Numbered from the stretch's first letter, positions 1-14,078 are shown. The stretch is 64,000 bases of DNA from Yamagishiella unicocca (GCA_003116995.1 BDSL01000056.1:592015-656014), one strand, 5' to 3'. Notes: generated by a model from the sequence alone, not told the origin. Made by a program: numbers and translations.

Positions 1-43
1 CGGACAATCCGCAACAGGCGGCCCCGACTCCTTCCATTCCTGC

Positions 44-3000
44 TCACTTGGCTGGCGCCTGGGCAGCAGCCCACTCCGCCAGCAGCACTGCGCCGTACCC
101 GGTGGGCAGGTTCACCTTCTCGTTCCAGACGGGGCCTGTTGGGGGGAGGGGAGGAGAGGGGGTACGGTGGAGCTGGACAGCAGGGTCTAAGTGAGGCAGC
201 AGAGGGGAGCAGAGGGCTGGAGCATGATTGGGTCTGTCCGGGCAGCGCATGTGGGGACCCTTACTCCAGCCGCCTCTTGAGGCCGGTGGGTGGCGCAAGG
301 TTGTATCACTTCGCACCACTAGTATTGAAGAATGGGTCAGACGCCGACTGGAGTTCCTCAAGGCGCCAATCCCGACCCTCCGTGGGCCCCACCCCCTGCC
401 ACAAGGTCTTTCCCGTGCCCTGCAAGCTTCCCCCCCGCCGCCGCTTAAACTCAATCCCTGCCAATCGCCTCCTGGGTCAACGTTTCCCGTTAGCCAGTTC
501 CCGGCTTCCGCCCCACGCCCAGTCTCGGCCTAGTCATGCCCATTCATACGCGCGTCCGAAAAATATTCGCCCGCTACAGTTTCTTCCCTCGGTTTAAAAT
601 GTCGTGTAACCGCGTCTTCTCGCCGTCTTCTCGCCACCCCCCACCAAAAACCTGGCCGCACGCGTTTTCTTCGCTATGCACCGGCCACCACCCAACCATC
701 CTTTCGGGCCCCTCTCCTCCTAGTTAAGCCCCTAGCGTGTTTGTTCGCGCCCCCCTGCCCCCCCCCCACCTGCGATGTCCAGGTGCGCCCACTCCACCCC
801 CTCGTTCACGAACTGCTTGAGCCACAGCGCTGCTGAGATAGAGCCCCCCAGGCGCCCGCCCGAGTTCTTCATATCAGCCACCGGGGATTTCATGCTCTCA
901 AAGTACTCCTCCTCCATGGGCATGCGCCACACCTTCTCGCCTGGGGGCAGAGCAGGAACGCGTTTTTGACGCACGGCTTTTGGTGGCATTATGGAGGGTT
1001 GCTTTGAAGTTCAGGAGGATGATGGGGCATCAAGGGTGCGTGCTGTGGGCGAGGCCTCATGGAGCTTCGGCGAGGGATCTAGGTGGTGTCCTCGAAGGGG
1101 GAAAAGAGACCACACAGACGGAAAGGAGAAAGCTGGAGGGGGGGTGCGCAATGGAAGGCTGGACAGGGAGAGGAAGGTGTCAGGCAGCGGTGGAACATTG
1201 TGGCTTTGGTGCACTTACCCGCCGCCCGGGCTGCCGCCGTGACGGAAGCCGCCATGCCGTCCGAGGGCGTGAACAGGCCGCCGATGGAGGTGCCCAGCGC
1301 CACCATGCAGGCACCGGTGAGGGTGGCGATGTCCACCATGCTGCTCACCCCGCACTTTTCCTGGGGGGGATGGCATAAAGACGGGTGGGGACATGAAAAC
1401 CAGTCAACGTTCTAGCGTGAGCGGTTTAACGACGAATGAGTGGCTTGTCGAAAGGTAATCGCTTGTGATCAACCTGAGCCGTGAGCGCGAGTGTGTGTGT
1501 TACAGAGTGTGCCGACACCAGCTCGGACGCTACCCGTTCATCCACTGCTCCCACTACGCCGAAGGGGGGAATGATCTGAGTGTGTGTGGGAGGGGCAGCA
1601 AGAGGATAGCGGCATGTATGGTGGCCGGTACGCCGGGGACGCGGCAGGAAGGCAGAAAGCGGATTGCATGGTATGATACCGGACGAAGTGACAGAGGATC
1701 GCAGGAAGCGGCGAGGAGAGGCCGAGGTGTGCTGGCAGGGTGACGTCTGTGCGTGTGGGGTGGGGGGTGGGGGCGTGTGTGTCGGGGGGAGGGGAGGCCC
1801 CCCCGGGAGGGGGTTTAGGTTCGCCGCGACAGCTCGTGTCATCAGCCTTGCCCTAGTCCCCGGCTGTCACAACCTCAGCCCAACGCTCAACGGCCACCGC
1901 CTAAGGCCCCCCTCCCCTATCTTAGCCTAGCCTTATCATAAGCCCGGCCATTGCCAGCGCCTCCCCGAACCGCATCAACGACCCTTTCCGACCACCCGCG
2001 CATCCCGGCCCCATGCGGATCCCCCAACGACACGACAAGAGGCCCGCCCCTCTCCGCCCCTGCCCACGCCCCCACCGACCTGCGCGAACCACATGGCATC
2101 AGCCAGCGTCAGCCGCCCCTCCGCATCCGTGTTGTTGACCTCCACGGTCTTGCCTGCAGCCGTTGTGGAATGGGGGCGTCAGGGCGTCAGGGGTTGACCT
2201 AGCACGCTGGGCCGTTGGGCCGTCAGGACGCTACCCCGCGGCGCTGTTAGGGCGGCCTGGAGGCGTCAGGGCGTGGGATTGCCGGACTACGGACCGTGGT
2301 GCAGGAGAGGGTGTTGGGGCGTGTGGAAACGGCGCGGCGATGCTATGGCGCAAGAAGAGCTCACGTGCGCGGGTCAAGAGGACCTTGTTGCACCTTCGCA
2401 AGAAATCTGTCGTACAGCTTCGAGAGGGTTCGCCACTAACAACGTGAGTCAACAGCAGCTCCCCATGGAGCGGCATGGATCCGCCTGCCGATTTGGAGGA
2501 AGGCCCCTTTGCCACTGGGGTTGGTCTACTCTGGCCAACAGGCGCAGACCTGCCCTGGACACGCTAGGGCCAAACTCGCGACGCCGACACAACCAGCCCC
2601 GTCCATCGGGCGCAACAAGGCCCATCCGTCCCGCGCGCTCAAGCCCCTCTCTCCCCGTTCCCCCCTCACCAAGTAAGTATTCGTGTTTATCTTTATCGGT
2701 ACACAGGTTTCCTCGCTCTTTCCCCCTGCCCCCCTGCCGACTCCCTCCCAATCGCCCCTTCCGACCCAGACCCCGTCTCACCTGACGCCGCTGTGAGGAT
2801 GTCTCCGGGGCGCATACCCGCCCCCGCCACCATGTTCTCGCAGGAGGCGATAATGAAGTGGATCTCCACGTCCGCAGGCTGCCGGATGGGGACGGGAAGG
2901 GGGAACGATGAAATGGACGAGCAGGCCGGAGCCAAGATGAAATTAATGTGTGTACTTGGTTGCGTAGGACTGTCAAGGGCGGTGACAGCGTGAACGACAA

Positions 3001-6000
3001 CGCCATCATGCATTTAGGGTTTAAGGGTCCATGGCTTCATGGTTTAGTGACAGAATGCGCGAGGAGGGGTGCACAAGGAGGAGGACGAGGGAAGGCGATG
3101 GCGGGTGTGCAACTGGGCTCGTCGCGGCAGGCCGGGCACTCCGGTCATTACCCAACCACCACTCCAGAAAGGACACCCCCACCGCCTCCCAGTCGCCCAC
3201 CTGCAGCTCGCCCACGATGCGGGCTGCCCCCAGGGTGGCCCCCGCTCCGCCCATGTCGAACTTCATCATCTCTATCATGCTGCCCGCGCCAGCCTTGGGA
3301 CGATGGGGGGGCGAGCGGTTGAAGGGGCGGACAGTTACGACGGTGTGAAGCGAAGCCACGCCATACCGTGCTGTCGGACGAGCGAGCAAGAGGGAATACG
3401 TCGTGGAGGACGACGAGGGTTGGGACGGTGGGGAAGAGGCCGGGGCGCGACGAGGCGGGCGGGAGAGGGGGGAGGCCGGGGCCACCGATAGACGGACAGC
3501 TGGCCTGGCCGGTTCCTGCCGCCGGCATCCATGCTTTGCCGTGCGGCGCCACCTGTCAGCACTCTCTCCCACGTCCCCACCCCTGATCCGACCGTCCTTT
3601 CAGCTGCCGTCGCGGACGGCAGCCAATTTCGCCGCACCCATCCCGGCTGCCTGTCAGTCCCAAAATGGACTCCCACGGCTCAGTTCAGACCACAACGCCC
3701 ACAGCAGTAACAGTCCCGTGAGATCCGTCGAGGTGCTCAGGGCTGTCCGGAACCGGGCCTACCCCGCCTGCCACACCCCGCCGACGCCTCACAGGTCATC
3801 TCCCCATTGTCCGTAGGGAGGGCGGGGGTGGCGGGGAAAACTGTGAGGGGGTGGACGCGGGGGGGTGGGGTGCACGTGCTCACCTTGATGTTGTAACCGC
3901 CGCTGTCGAAGGTGAGGCCCTTGCCCACAATGGCAATCTTGCGGCTAGCACCGCCTGCGGGGCCGGGGGGATAGGGCGTTGCAGACGGGGTGCACTGCAG
4001 GTGGGGTGGCGTTGTAGGCAGGCATTGCAAGTGGGCGCAAGCCGAGTTGGTACCGGTACCACAACATAAGCCCGCCATGCACCCACCCTTGGGCGTGTAC
4101 TTGAGGTGGATGAACTTGGGCGGTTCTGCGCTGGCCTCTGAGACCCCCAGGAAGCAGCCCATACCCATGGCCTCGCACTCCTCCTTCTCGTACACCTGTG
4201 CGCGCGTGCGGCGGTTGAGCGACGATGCGAGTGCATATGTCAGGGGGGTTGCGGCGGGCGGTGGGGCGGCAGGGGAGTCGGGGACGACGCGGCACGTACA
4301 GCCATACTGTAGGTACCGAAGTGCCTGAGGTAGCATGCTCTGGGTCATCCCCCATGCCAATTGGCCAATTGGCCTGCCAAAGGATCTTCGACACTAAGAA
4401 ATCCACCCGGCCCCTTCCTGTAGCCCCTTCCTCCTCGCCCCCACCTTGAGCGACAACACGTCCGGCGACTTGGCTGCGACGTGGGCGGCTGCAGATGCCA
4501 TGTAGGTGGGGGTGCACACATTTGGAGGCGCCTCAACCAGGTATCTGGGCGAGGGACGATGGATGGGGGGAGAGGGGGGAGGTAAACGGTGGGGCCGGGT
4601 TACGTTCGTGAATGGGCCAGCAGCGCCGCAGGTGTAAATCCTTGCTGCGGACCGCCGCTTGCCGCCTTCTCTCATCACCACCATTGAGCCCCGCCCTCAA
4701 TGCGGCAGAGATCCATACCAGTACCGCACAGACCCGTGGGTCTGCTCCGAAGCCCTACCTGGTCACCAGGTTGCCCCGCGCGGTGACGACACCGCGGGCC
4801 ACCGCAGCCGCAGCCGCAGCGGCATCCATCTCCATGAGAATCTGTACGGCAGCGAGGCGGTGGCCGGTGGGAGTCAGGTTGAAATCAGCAGCTCGCCAAA
4901 CCGGCGCTGCCGGCAACCCCACCGGAAACACTGTAGCTGCTAGCCATCTCCTATTAAGCTAGACCGATGCGTTCGCTGTGGGAATATTACAGCACAGTTC
5001 GGCATGCTCCTCCAGGGTCATTTGATCGCCGCTGGCTGGCCGACGCACGGTCTTTAACATGTACACATCGTGCAGGCACACAGACATCCATGCTGAGGAT
5101 CCTGGTAGCCGCGTGAGATCAAAGCTTCACACACCCGACACGCGCAGGAGCAGGAGATGCTCGCTCCCTGGCACCAGCCTCACGTGGACCCCCAGGACGC
5201 ACGGTACTGCGCGCCGACGCCAGCTGCCCACTCACGTGCAATGCCGCCAGCTTGGATGCGGTGGGGCTCTTCTTGGACTTGAAGCGGGTGCTCTCGTAGC
5301 CGCCCAGCAGGGCACCTGGGAGCAGCGACCGAGGGGAAACCCGTGGGTCGGCACTGAAAAGTAAGACCGATTTGCGGGAGTAAGGAAAATGTTCGACACG
5401 ACACAGGAAAAGGGTAGACAATTGTCTGGAGCTCCGGGTGGCGGATGGCGACGTTTTGCGCCGATGGGGGCAGATATTCGGGGTTGCCCGCACGCCTCCC
5501 ATGTTTTGACCTGACTCCCCTAAGTAAAACCCCTAAGCACTAGCCCTCCCCAGGCCTAATTAACCCGCAAACCCCTTCTTTCCTTCATGTCGAGCCCATG
5601 TGCCGGCGCAGCTGCTCCAAACCCGAGCCCCAAGGCATCAAGAACCACCAAATCCCCGCGCTTTCTCCTAACCACATCGTACTGCTTGTAGACGTAGTTT
5701 GGAATTTGCAAAGTGTTAACAGCAAAAATAAAAATCACGGCATGGGGTTTGCAACAGATCACAACCGAGGAAGACTCCTGTGAGGCCTCGCAGCTGGGCG
5801 AAATGGACGCGTAAAGAGTGTGCGGGGTGCGGGGTTGTGAGCGGGGGCCAGGGGGGCCCCCAGCAACGCGGTAGGGACACTGTCGAAGCTGCGAGAACGA
5901 CCAGACCTCAAGGCAAAACCCAAAGGCTCTGCTCGGTAAAGTGTGAGGACGCAAATACTTTTCAACATAATTATCCACCTTTTGCGAAACTATAATGACT

Positions 6001-8270
6001 CAAACATTTAGGAGCAGTACGGTACGCACCGACAGGCCTGCGAGTTTCCCCACCCAACCCAACCGCTACTGCCATGTTCGGGCATAGCTCGGCGTCTCGT
6101 CCTCAAATTGGGTTGCTCAGCCCCCAGTCCACCCACCTATGGTGAGCTGCGCCAGGGCCGTCTCCCGGACCGAGGCGTCCGGAGCCGCCAGCAGCGCCAC
6201 ACCCACAGCGGTCGACTTGTTGGCCTTGGCCAGCAGCGCAACGGCGGAGCCTAGGGCCTGCGGTGGAAGGACAGGGGTAGCGGGGGCTGACGAGGAAGCG
6301 TAGAAATGCGTGATTGTCATGTGAAACGGAGAGGCCGGTTAGGGTTGGGAGGGGGCAGTGGCCGGTCAAAGTGGGAGGAGACGGGACGGCTGGGATGGAG
6401 TGGTTGGGATATGGGACAAAGAAGGGGTAGGATTGGACGCACGAGGTAGGTGCGAGGTAGGTGCGAGGTAGGTGCGAGGTAGGTGCGAGGTAGGTGCGAG
6501 ATAGGTGCGAGGGTTACCGGCAGGTTTCGAGGCCTTTCGTGTCGTCCGGGGCCGTCGCAGGCAGGATGACTGGGGCACCAGCGGAGCCAGCGGCACGAGG
6601 ATCCTTCTCTCGTGTCCAAGGTGCGAAGTTGTATTATACTTTTATGCCTCACACAGCGAAGAGGAAGTTGCGAAGTATGGACCGTGGAGCGCAGGTGGGT
6701 CGCAGGTGCTGCCCCCCCACCCGCCCACTGCTACGACCGCCGGACCGCGGACTCTACTCAAACGGCTCAGCTTAATGCCACGGATGCACAGCGCTGTAGT
6801 TGCACACGATCTGCTCCGCGCCACCCGCACCCCACGGTGGTCTAGCTGACCCGGTGGGTGCCGCCTCTGTTTGGTGCACCACTAACTCCTCGCCGTAATT
6901 GATAACCCCTAGGTTCCCTTCACCAGCCGCCCAGCCTCCCTTCTGGCCTTTCACAGCGTTTTCATCCCCAGACAACTACCCCAACGCCCCAGTGTCATGC
7001 TCGCACCTGGAAGGGCGAGACGCCCCAGTCCGGCGCCACCGTCAGTTTGGCTGCCTTGCCCAGCCCAACCATGGCCACGTTCTTCGCCTTGGCGCCGGAC
7101 CCCTGGTAGCGGACCACACGGCTTTGGCTGCCCTGCGCGTACCGGGAAGGCGGCCCGGGGGGAGGGAGGGTCAAGAATTTAGGTAGGGATTGGGAGAGCG
7201 GCCCGCAGGCCGGTTCACAAGGTGCGGCTTCGGAAGGTGCAGCTAAACTAAGCAGGAGTATAAGCACGGGTTACAACGCAGGAATACCGGACACCTATCA
7301 AACGGCGTTTGTCGTCGCCTCTAGAACGCGCCCTCTCTCTACGCCTCTCCCTCCCGCCGCACCTGCTTCCCGTCGAAGCCGCCCGACGCGACGATGTCTA
7401 CCAACAGGCCCCCCATGCCGGCATCCAGCTGCTTGAGCTGCTCCGACTTGAGGCTCGTGACCTCAGCTGGGAGGCGAGTTGAGGTGAGTGGGGCGGTGGG
7501 TCAGTTTGCAGAATAGGAATTAGGGTCGGCCCTGAACTGCGTGGTTCGTCGTACACGTTCCTGGCCTTCTGCAGCTGTGGTCTTACCCCACGAGCCGCAT
7601 CAGCCTGGACACCGACTGCCCTGTCCCGGCAGAACGCAGCTTTACCTCCCAAATCCTGTCCCAACGCCCATCCCGCCCCACCCAAAAGCCGGTGTCCTTT
7701 GCAAGCCATCGCTTAGTTTTCCTCCTACGACAAACACGCGCTTCTACGCTATACACCGGCCTCGCCCCCCCGCCTGTCCCCGGCCCCACCCTCCGTTGCG
7801 AAGTCCTCCTCTGCCACAGCCAGCACCAGCAGGTCTCCCTCCCAGCTATCCAGCGCCACATCGCTCACGGCGACGGCGGGAAGCGTGTCGGGCTCGAACG
7901 CCGCCTGTGCGCAACAAGCGGCACGGTGTTGAGGCCGCAGGCGCGCATTGTCGCAGAACCAAGATCAGAATGCTGGTACATGGAACTGCCGGGTGCATCC
8001 CAACTCAACAGCAAAGGAAACTGTGTGGGGAGAGGGGTGTCGCCAGCTTATGCGCAGCTCAGCGGCGCCTGGCGCGGTTCAGCTCACCAACACGTGTACC
8101 TGCGGTTTGATGCATGCTATCCTAGATGTCATTGCTGGATGGCGCTCCACCGTTGTGCAAGGATAGGTCGAGCAGGACGGAGGGAGGAGGCGTTATTCCA
8201 GGGCGCACGGTGTATGGTTCGCTTGACACGCGCTCACCTCCTTCATGGCTGACGTTGCAAGGGCGGAGGT
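44..8270 (-). CDS. LAP: M17 leucine aminopeptidase, 16 exons
   Basis: Di-metal leucyl aminopeptidase that removes N-terminal residues from peptides; plant-type enzymes are cytosolic or plastidic hexamers. Exons read on the minus strand: 8270-8238, 7904-7790, 7466-7363, 7132-7007, 6257-6137, 5315-5236, 4841-4759, 4544-4445, 4195-4087, 3954-3884, 3293-3201, 2878-2782, 2153-2080, 1360-1219, 940-770, 135-44 (TGA at 46-44). All junctions are GT-AG, and the sum is 1,611 nt, an exact multiple of three. The catalytic domain is complete: [10 protein letters not shown] (Lys and Asp ligands), MKFDMGG (Asp), NTDAEGRL (Asp, Glu and the catalytic-site Arg), then VDIATLTGA and the C-terminal [10 protein letters not shown]. 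About 536 codons is normal for a plant LAP without its full transit peptide. The first listed exon is in phase but starts without a Met; an internal Met lies just before its donor (MKE). The true start is probably further upstream. Confidence 0.93.
6443..6512. repeat. 11-bp tandem repeat in an aminopeptidase intron
   Basis: About six head-to-tail copies of GAGGTAGGTGC lie in the intron between the exons at 7132-7007 and 6257-6137. The last unit has a G-to-A change. It is a simple minisatellite with no coding or splice role that I can see. Confidence 0.9.
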
Positions 8271-8780
8271 CTGCACAAAGCGGGAGGCACAGCTGGGGCC
8301 ACGAGCGGCAGCGAAGCCTGGTGGGGTGGACTCAGGGTAGGGTGGGGGCTGGCCGTTAGGACAGCTGGTCAATGTGCGAGGGAGGGTAAGCATACTGCAG
8401 GCAGAAATGATGGTGTCAGGGCCGTGTGAACAGGGCCATGGGGTGTAGACGTCATCCGCACCAGCGCTATTCAACACAAACAATCGTTTCCTCCCTCAGG
8501 TGGCAACGCACCTGATGAGAATACCCGACCAGCGACCGAGGGGGCGAGCACGATCGAGGCGGCCCTGGGGGTCGTGGTGGGGTTCAGCGTAACGTTAAAT
8601 TCAAGAATACAGACACACATTTGGCGCAACTGATATTCGCATGTCTACGTTACGCTTTATAGGGTCCCCGACCAAGTACCCTACTTTCCTATCAGTCGCA
8701 TTACGGCCCACATACCTGGCGCACAGCGCAGCGGCACGCACGGAAGCGATCGACCTGCAGCGACAATGCTGTGGGCTGTA
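8271..8780 (-). other. Candidate 5' exons or leader of the aminopeptidase gene
   Basis: Upstream of the first firm exon there are two splice-flanked segments on the minus strand: 8564-8512 (acceptor CCCCCAG, donor CAG/GTGCG) and a segment ending near 8717 (donor CCAG/GTATGT). The 8564-8512 piece is 53 nt, and in the phase needed to join the next exon it gives a Ser/Pro/Arg-rich peptide. That could suit a plastid transit peptide, but I cannot find a convincing initiator Met. Treat this as a search zone for the 5' end, not as settled exons. Confidence 0.3.
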
Positions 8781-9978
8781 AGTGATAGTGTAGGTCTGGT
8801 TGCGCTGGCTGCGGGCACTTGCGGCGAGCAGTGCAGCCGGACCACACGCGCGCTTCCAGCGACGTCACACGGCGATCAGCCGATCAATATCGCGGATCTA
8901 CGAAACGCATGCACACCTTGATGAAGTTGCAAGCTTTGAAGTTGCCCTAGCAGAGCGCGCAAGGAGTCCGTGGGCCATGCCGCTCTGGCGCCAGAACGAA
9001 GGAAGCCGGAGTCACAAGTGCAAGTATGTACAAGGTAGTATATAAGAGTTCTTCCTAATTAAACATCCATTTGCATATTAGCAACGTGCTATGGTGTATT
9101 GGGCAATTGGGGTTGTCTGTTTCCGTACAAATCGCACCAAGTACTCCTCTCGTAACCTGCTTCCCCCGATCAATGATCCTTTCCTTTAATACTGGATAGC
9201 TTGTTTCACCTAATAATGTTAAAGGTCCTTAAGTTCACAGGCATGCAAGCCAGCTGTCAGTACGTGCAGTCAGCAACGAATGGCAGAAATCCGTGTTCGG
9301 CGTGCTCGGCTTTTTCGCCTATGAGGGCTGACTCTTAACCTATAAACAAACTGCCTCGGGCGTCACGCTTCTGGGGGCCGACGGGAACGCAGGATAGCGG
9401 TAGGACAAAGTAGGCTCTGAAAATGCGCTGTGGTTCATCAACAGCAAAACGGAAGCCTGCGCCCTTGCGTAGCTACGATATATCCATTGTACACTCTGGG
9501 CAGCCAGTTACTGCTCAGCGCTGTCGCCGCAGCGTCAGAGGGCGCTGGTGTTCATTACCACACGGGCGTGGTTCCACGGGTATCAACGGCCTCGATGGCG
9601 GGGCGCACGCAAACTCTTTCAGGAAGGCGTTTGTACCCTGTCAACGAACTGGTAGGGACGGTTAAGGTGCTGTGGGCAATGGGATTGGACGGGAGCGGCA
9701 AGGACGAAGAAGCAAACCAAGTTGCTGCGCTAACTCTCAACCTTCTTGTGAAGATCGCCGCCGGAGTTGTGAAGATCGTCGCCGGAGTTCCCATGTGGTA
9801 GGCCTGACTTTGCACCGGTGTGTTAGCGGGCCGCCGGCAACTATCAGGCCCTTGCCACTTCTGGTCGTCCTTGGTAGCGGCCTTCTAGGATGCCAAGCCC
9901 CTGCCTCACCGGTTCCCTGGGCTCGTCCCCTTCCATACGCCTCCCTGCCACTGAACGGGTGCGAAGTGGAGCTCACAT

Positions 9979-10413
9979 GTGGTGGCACCGAGCCGCCACG
10001 GCGTCAACTACGGATGGGATGGCAGCAGTTGCGGGTGCCATGGTGTGCACTTCCAAACAGTAGCTGCATCAGCTGCGCCGTTGACACAGGGTGTACCACC
10101 TGTCGCAGCTCGCTTGGTCCCTTCAGGCGGGGATGGTGCCAGTGCCGCCTGGCACCGCATGCTTGTGTCGTGGAACCTGGACAGTCTGCCACCGGCGGTG
10201 CCGCCAGCATGTGGATATATTTTGGCTGTGCACAGTGCGCTCGCTGGCGCTGTGCGCGAGCGCTCCTTCAGCGCCAGCATATGTGTCTTCCTCCCGCCCG
10301 GCACTATCGGCATTGATGGGCACTTGTACGAGCTTGATGTCGATGGTGCCATACCCTGGAGTGCGCGCCGAGGGGGCGCCGGGCAGCAGCAACGGTGCGA
10401 GCTCGCTGTATGA
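9979..10413 (+). CDS. Uncharacterised 144-codon ORF, doubtful
   Basis: This ORF reads from a Met through a mixed-composition peptide containing SICVFLPPGTIGIDGHLYEL, which is less low-complexity than most chance ORFs in this GC-rich DNA. I do not recognise a family. No upstream or downstream exon with compatible phase was identified. It may be a chance ORF or a remnant of a decayed gene. Confidence 0.15.
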   Translation: MVAPSRHGVNYGWDGSSCGCHGVHFQTVAASAAPLTQGVPPVAARLVPSGGDGASAAWHRMLVSWNLDSLPPAVPPACGYILAVHSALAGAVRERSFSASICVFLPPGTIGIDGHLYELDVDGAIPWSARRGGAGQQQRCELAV

Positions 10414-13237
10414 CCAGCATAGTCTGGAGGATGGTCGCTGATCGGGTACATGGCCGCCCGCCTTGCTGCTAGGCACGCACCCCCGCACGGCGACAGCAGC
10501 GTTTAACTGCATGTCCGGCCCCTCCTGCACACAGCGGGCTAGCCGTGAACGTCCAGCCACGCACTCAGGCGAACCTTGCTGCTGACGAGAAGGTCTACCC
10601 CACTACGTACCCACTTGCTTACATATCACCCCGTATACTCGTTCCGCTTCCAACGTGTGAACGAGTAACCATACATCCCATGCATACGTTCCCGTACGCG
10701 GTGGGGCCGTGGTTGTGTACGTGGTTGGAACCAGGCAGCAGTACCTCGGCTACTCATTATTGGGAGGCAGAGGGTGCTTATACGTTCTCCGAGGCTTGCC
10801 ACATGTAATACGGCTTGCCAAGCAATCAATGTGTTTTCTGTGGGACCTGCTGGCGCGGTGGGTGAGAGGCGCCATGTAGCGACCATGCACTGCAGGCGGG
10901 GCGAAGGCCCACCATCGTGTTGGCCATTTTGTGCGTATGGCCACATCCGGTTGTGGATTGCGCACCTGCTCCTTCACTTTCATACCTTCCCAAATGGAGG
11001 GATGGTGGCGGCTGACCGTGGATGGGATCCCCCTTCGTTCTCGGGAACTCGCATGCCCCTCGAATGCACCACTTCTGCCGGTTCTGCCCGTTGCCTCAGG
11101 TTGTGGTTGACCAACTTGCGGTCCGGATTGGATAGATGGCCCGGGCGCAGGTCTGATTGGTGCAGGTACCCCCGACCGTGCAACCCTGCCTGTGTCTGGG
11201 ATGTGGCGGTCCTCGCAGCAGTTACGGTGTTGGGCGCTGGTTTATGGCTGCGGCCCTTAAGAGGTCGGGGGCTGGTGGCCCTCTCGTTGTTGTACCTGAA
11301 ATACATACGCTGGACGATCCTACGGCTACTTAGGGTCAGGGACCTATTTGGACTATGGGTTTACAATACTATAGGTTTACAATACATTTGGACAATGGGT
11401 TTACAATATTTAGCGACTGGTTCGGATGTCTTTTATTAGATTTAAGCGACGCCTGTTGCACGCATTATCAGCGCATCATCTAGGATAAGGCGTTTGCTTG
11501 GTGCCTGAGTGGCTAAACAACGTATACTGGTCGCTGCTGTGTGAAGGGGTTGGACGGGGTGGGGTCCCTGCGTGTCTATGAACCCAGCAGCTCATCAACA
11601 TCAGCCAGCAGAGCCACACCCTCTGGCATCGCGACTTATTAGTCAAGGTGTTTCGGCGTGTTGTATCACGCTCTGTGACTTCGCGTGATGGCGTCAATGA
11701 TCTGTTTCCCGCCAATTCTGCCTATTCGACGTACACTACTGGCGTACGTCCTTTAAGGCTGTAACTCTGCCGTTACAGACTGGAACTGTGAACCTGTCAC
11801 AGTTGGGAATCTGTTCTGGGCTGACTGTTTCTGCATCGTTTGGAGAACTGGGTCTAACGGTCTGTCGTTACCCACTGAGCCGGCTATCGTACCGCTACAG
11901 CACTGTCAGTGTTTTTTAACACTTGCCAGAGGGTGGGCAGCCCCCCACCTGGATTAGTTTAGGTGTCGGTCACGGCGATAGGTTGGGATTGGCAACCTGA
12001 GGATTGGAACCGCCCTTGGATTGGGAAATGACTTATCCGCTGTGACCTCCGGACAAGTGCATTAGTGCCCGATGCCCACCCTCTGGTGAGGCCCGGGGCG
12101 GCAGCAAGTGCCACTACCCTACGCAAACAGGGAAAGCCAAAAACAACCCTTCTTGCAGGGCCGATTGGGATTGCTGAACTGAGGATTGGATCGACGGCCC
12201 CGGCGGATTAGACTCGATGACCTTAGTGCCCGCTGCACTTGCTGATTCTCTAAACGGTGGTTCTCACTGCCCCCAGCAGTCGGACTTTGGCCTACAACAC
12301 CGCGGCTGGAAACCCGGCTGGGAGCTTGCTCCAGGTTGCTCCCATAAAGATGGATGAATCCGGCCTGGAGCGAGTGCGCTCCGCGGAAGCACTGGCATGG
12401 AGCACTCTCCGCAGGAAGGAGATACCGGCTAGTTAGCACCGCACGCTGTACTTACAGGCCTAACGGTAGTGAAAGGCGGTTGCAATCCAGGACGGGTTCT
12501 ATGCACCGCATGCCAACATACAACACGAACACGACTTTATGATTTGATTTAATGTGTGGTGTTGGATCGTCCCTAATAACCATGCTGTAGGTGCTGGTCT
12601 GGATCCCTGGATCCATGACGAGGCGACGTTTGAGCAGAGGTACGCCTAGCCGTTTCAATAGAGCCCAAGCACAACTAAAAATACCACAGCTTTTAAATAC
12701 CACAGCTTTTAAATCCGCATTTATGGCCCACACAGCCAGTTGGCGGAGAGCACACCGACAAATGAAATGTTCGGCTTGGGTTTTACTGGCCATGTGATGT
12801 ACATGTGAATGGCATGGTCATTCCTCAATGCTTTCATCGCAATTTACTACGCAAGGCGCAATCAATGACAACTGGGACGTGGGATACCCTGGCCGCAATC
12901 GCGTGAGCCGCTTCTCGAAAAGTGTTGCCGTGAAGCTGGCGAATCCAGGGGTCCATACAAACGTGTTGTGATGAGCATCATGAGTACTTAGGATTACACA
13001 GAACTGGGAAAAAACCTGGGAAATACGTAGAAGAAACCCTAGATTCAATGGCAGAACAAGATGACGGCGTTTATCAACGCCATTTCCCTTCTCTGGACGC
13101 ATTAATCGCGGATCGGGAGGAGTGATGACGGCGTAAGGTCAGGCGACAAGCTTTCCCACGCGCGCAGGAATGGTGTGATGCGCAGCACTGCGTACTTTAC
13201 GAGCAAGCAAGCCTGCGGGGGCGGCATTCATAGTTTC

Positions 13238-13702
13238 ACTGGCTCAGGCCACCGGTACATGGCGCGGAAATTCGGTGGGGCTCCTCCGTCGTGTGCCACA
13301 CCCACGGCCTTGAGGGCAAAGCACTGGGGCTGGGGGGACTGAGCGGGGGCTGTCTTTAGGGTCCATCCCGCACGCCGGCCCCCTTGCCGCTTTTACACCG
13401 GAACGCGGCACAGGAAGCTTTCAGGCTCGCAACAGATACACCACATCAGTACCGCTCGGCCATGTGTCTTCCCGCCTTAGCTTACCTACCCGGTGTCATT
13501 GCACCCGGCCCACCCTGCGCCTGCGCTCCAGCCGCACGTGGTTCTCGCTTGCCCGGGGAGGGTCACCTATGACCTCGTGTTTTCCTATTCGTTCGATTGG
13601 CGCTGCGGCGCCACGTTGTATTCCGGCACCGCCGCCAGCTCTGTGCTATGCGCTCCTCCCCAACCTCCAACGCTGACCCCAACCCGGGCTTCTTCGTTCC
13701 CC
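13238..13702. repeat. Dispersed repeat, copy 1
   Basis: This segment is closely similar to 35784-36262. Shared landmarks in order are GCTCAGGCCACCGGTACATG, the CTCCTCCGTCGTGT stretch, GACTGAGCGGGGGCTGTCT, AGGCTCGCAACAGATACAC, and the end AACCCGGGCTTCTTCGTTCC. Flanks differ on both sides, so the boundaries are real breakpoints. In one plus frame both copies contain YDLVF and a Cys/Ala-rich tail ending APPQP, but frames break between the copies. I cannot assign a protein or a transposon class. Confidence 0.8.
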
Positions 13703-14067
13703 GGACTCGCCGTTCGCTGGTGCGGCTCCCCAAGGGCCTGCGAAGTTGGCCACGGTAATGACCCCCGCTACACCATTGCTCCCTATCGTGCCTCCCACTG
13801 CGTCCAGCTTTCATCGACCTGACCGCATTGGGCCCCCAACCCCGCTGGCTGGCTGGGCCCCGTTCCGGTCTGACACCCCCGGCCCCGCACTGCCATGCGG
13901 CTTCACACCCAGCAGCTGGAGGCAAGCCCCATGCCGTGACCGCGTGCAAGTACCCACATCCATTTGGGTCCCACGTGCACCCAACTGCACCTCCTCCCCA
14001 TCACCTCCTCCCCTCCCTCCCTGCCCCTTCGCGCACCCGGAAGCACTCCTTAGGGGCCCCCACCGCT

Positions 14068-14078
14068 CTATAAAGGGC
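14068..14078 (+). promoter_or_regulatory. TATA-like box of unknown gene
   Basis: TCTATAAAGGG sits in otherwise GC-rich DNA and resembles a core promoter. No recognisable coding exon follows. A similar TCTATAAAAGGG occurs at 34755-34766 in a repeat, so this may belong to a decayed mobile element rather than to a host gene. Confidence 0.25.
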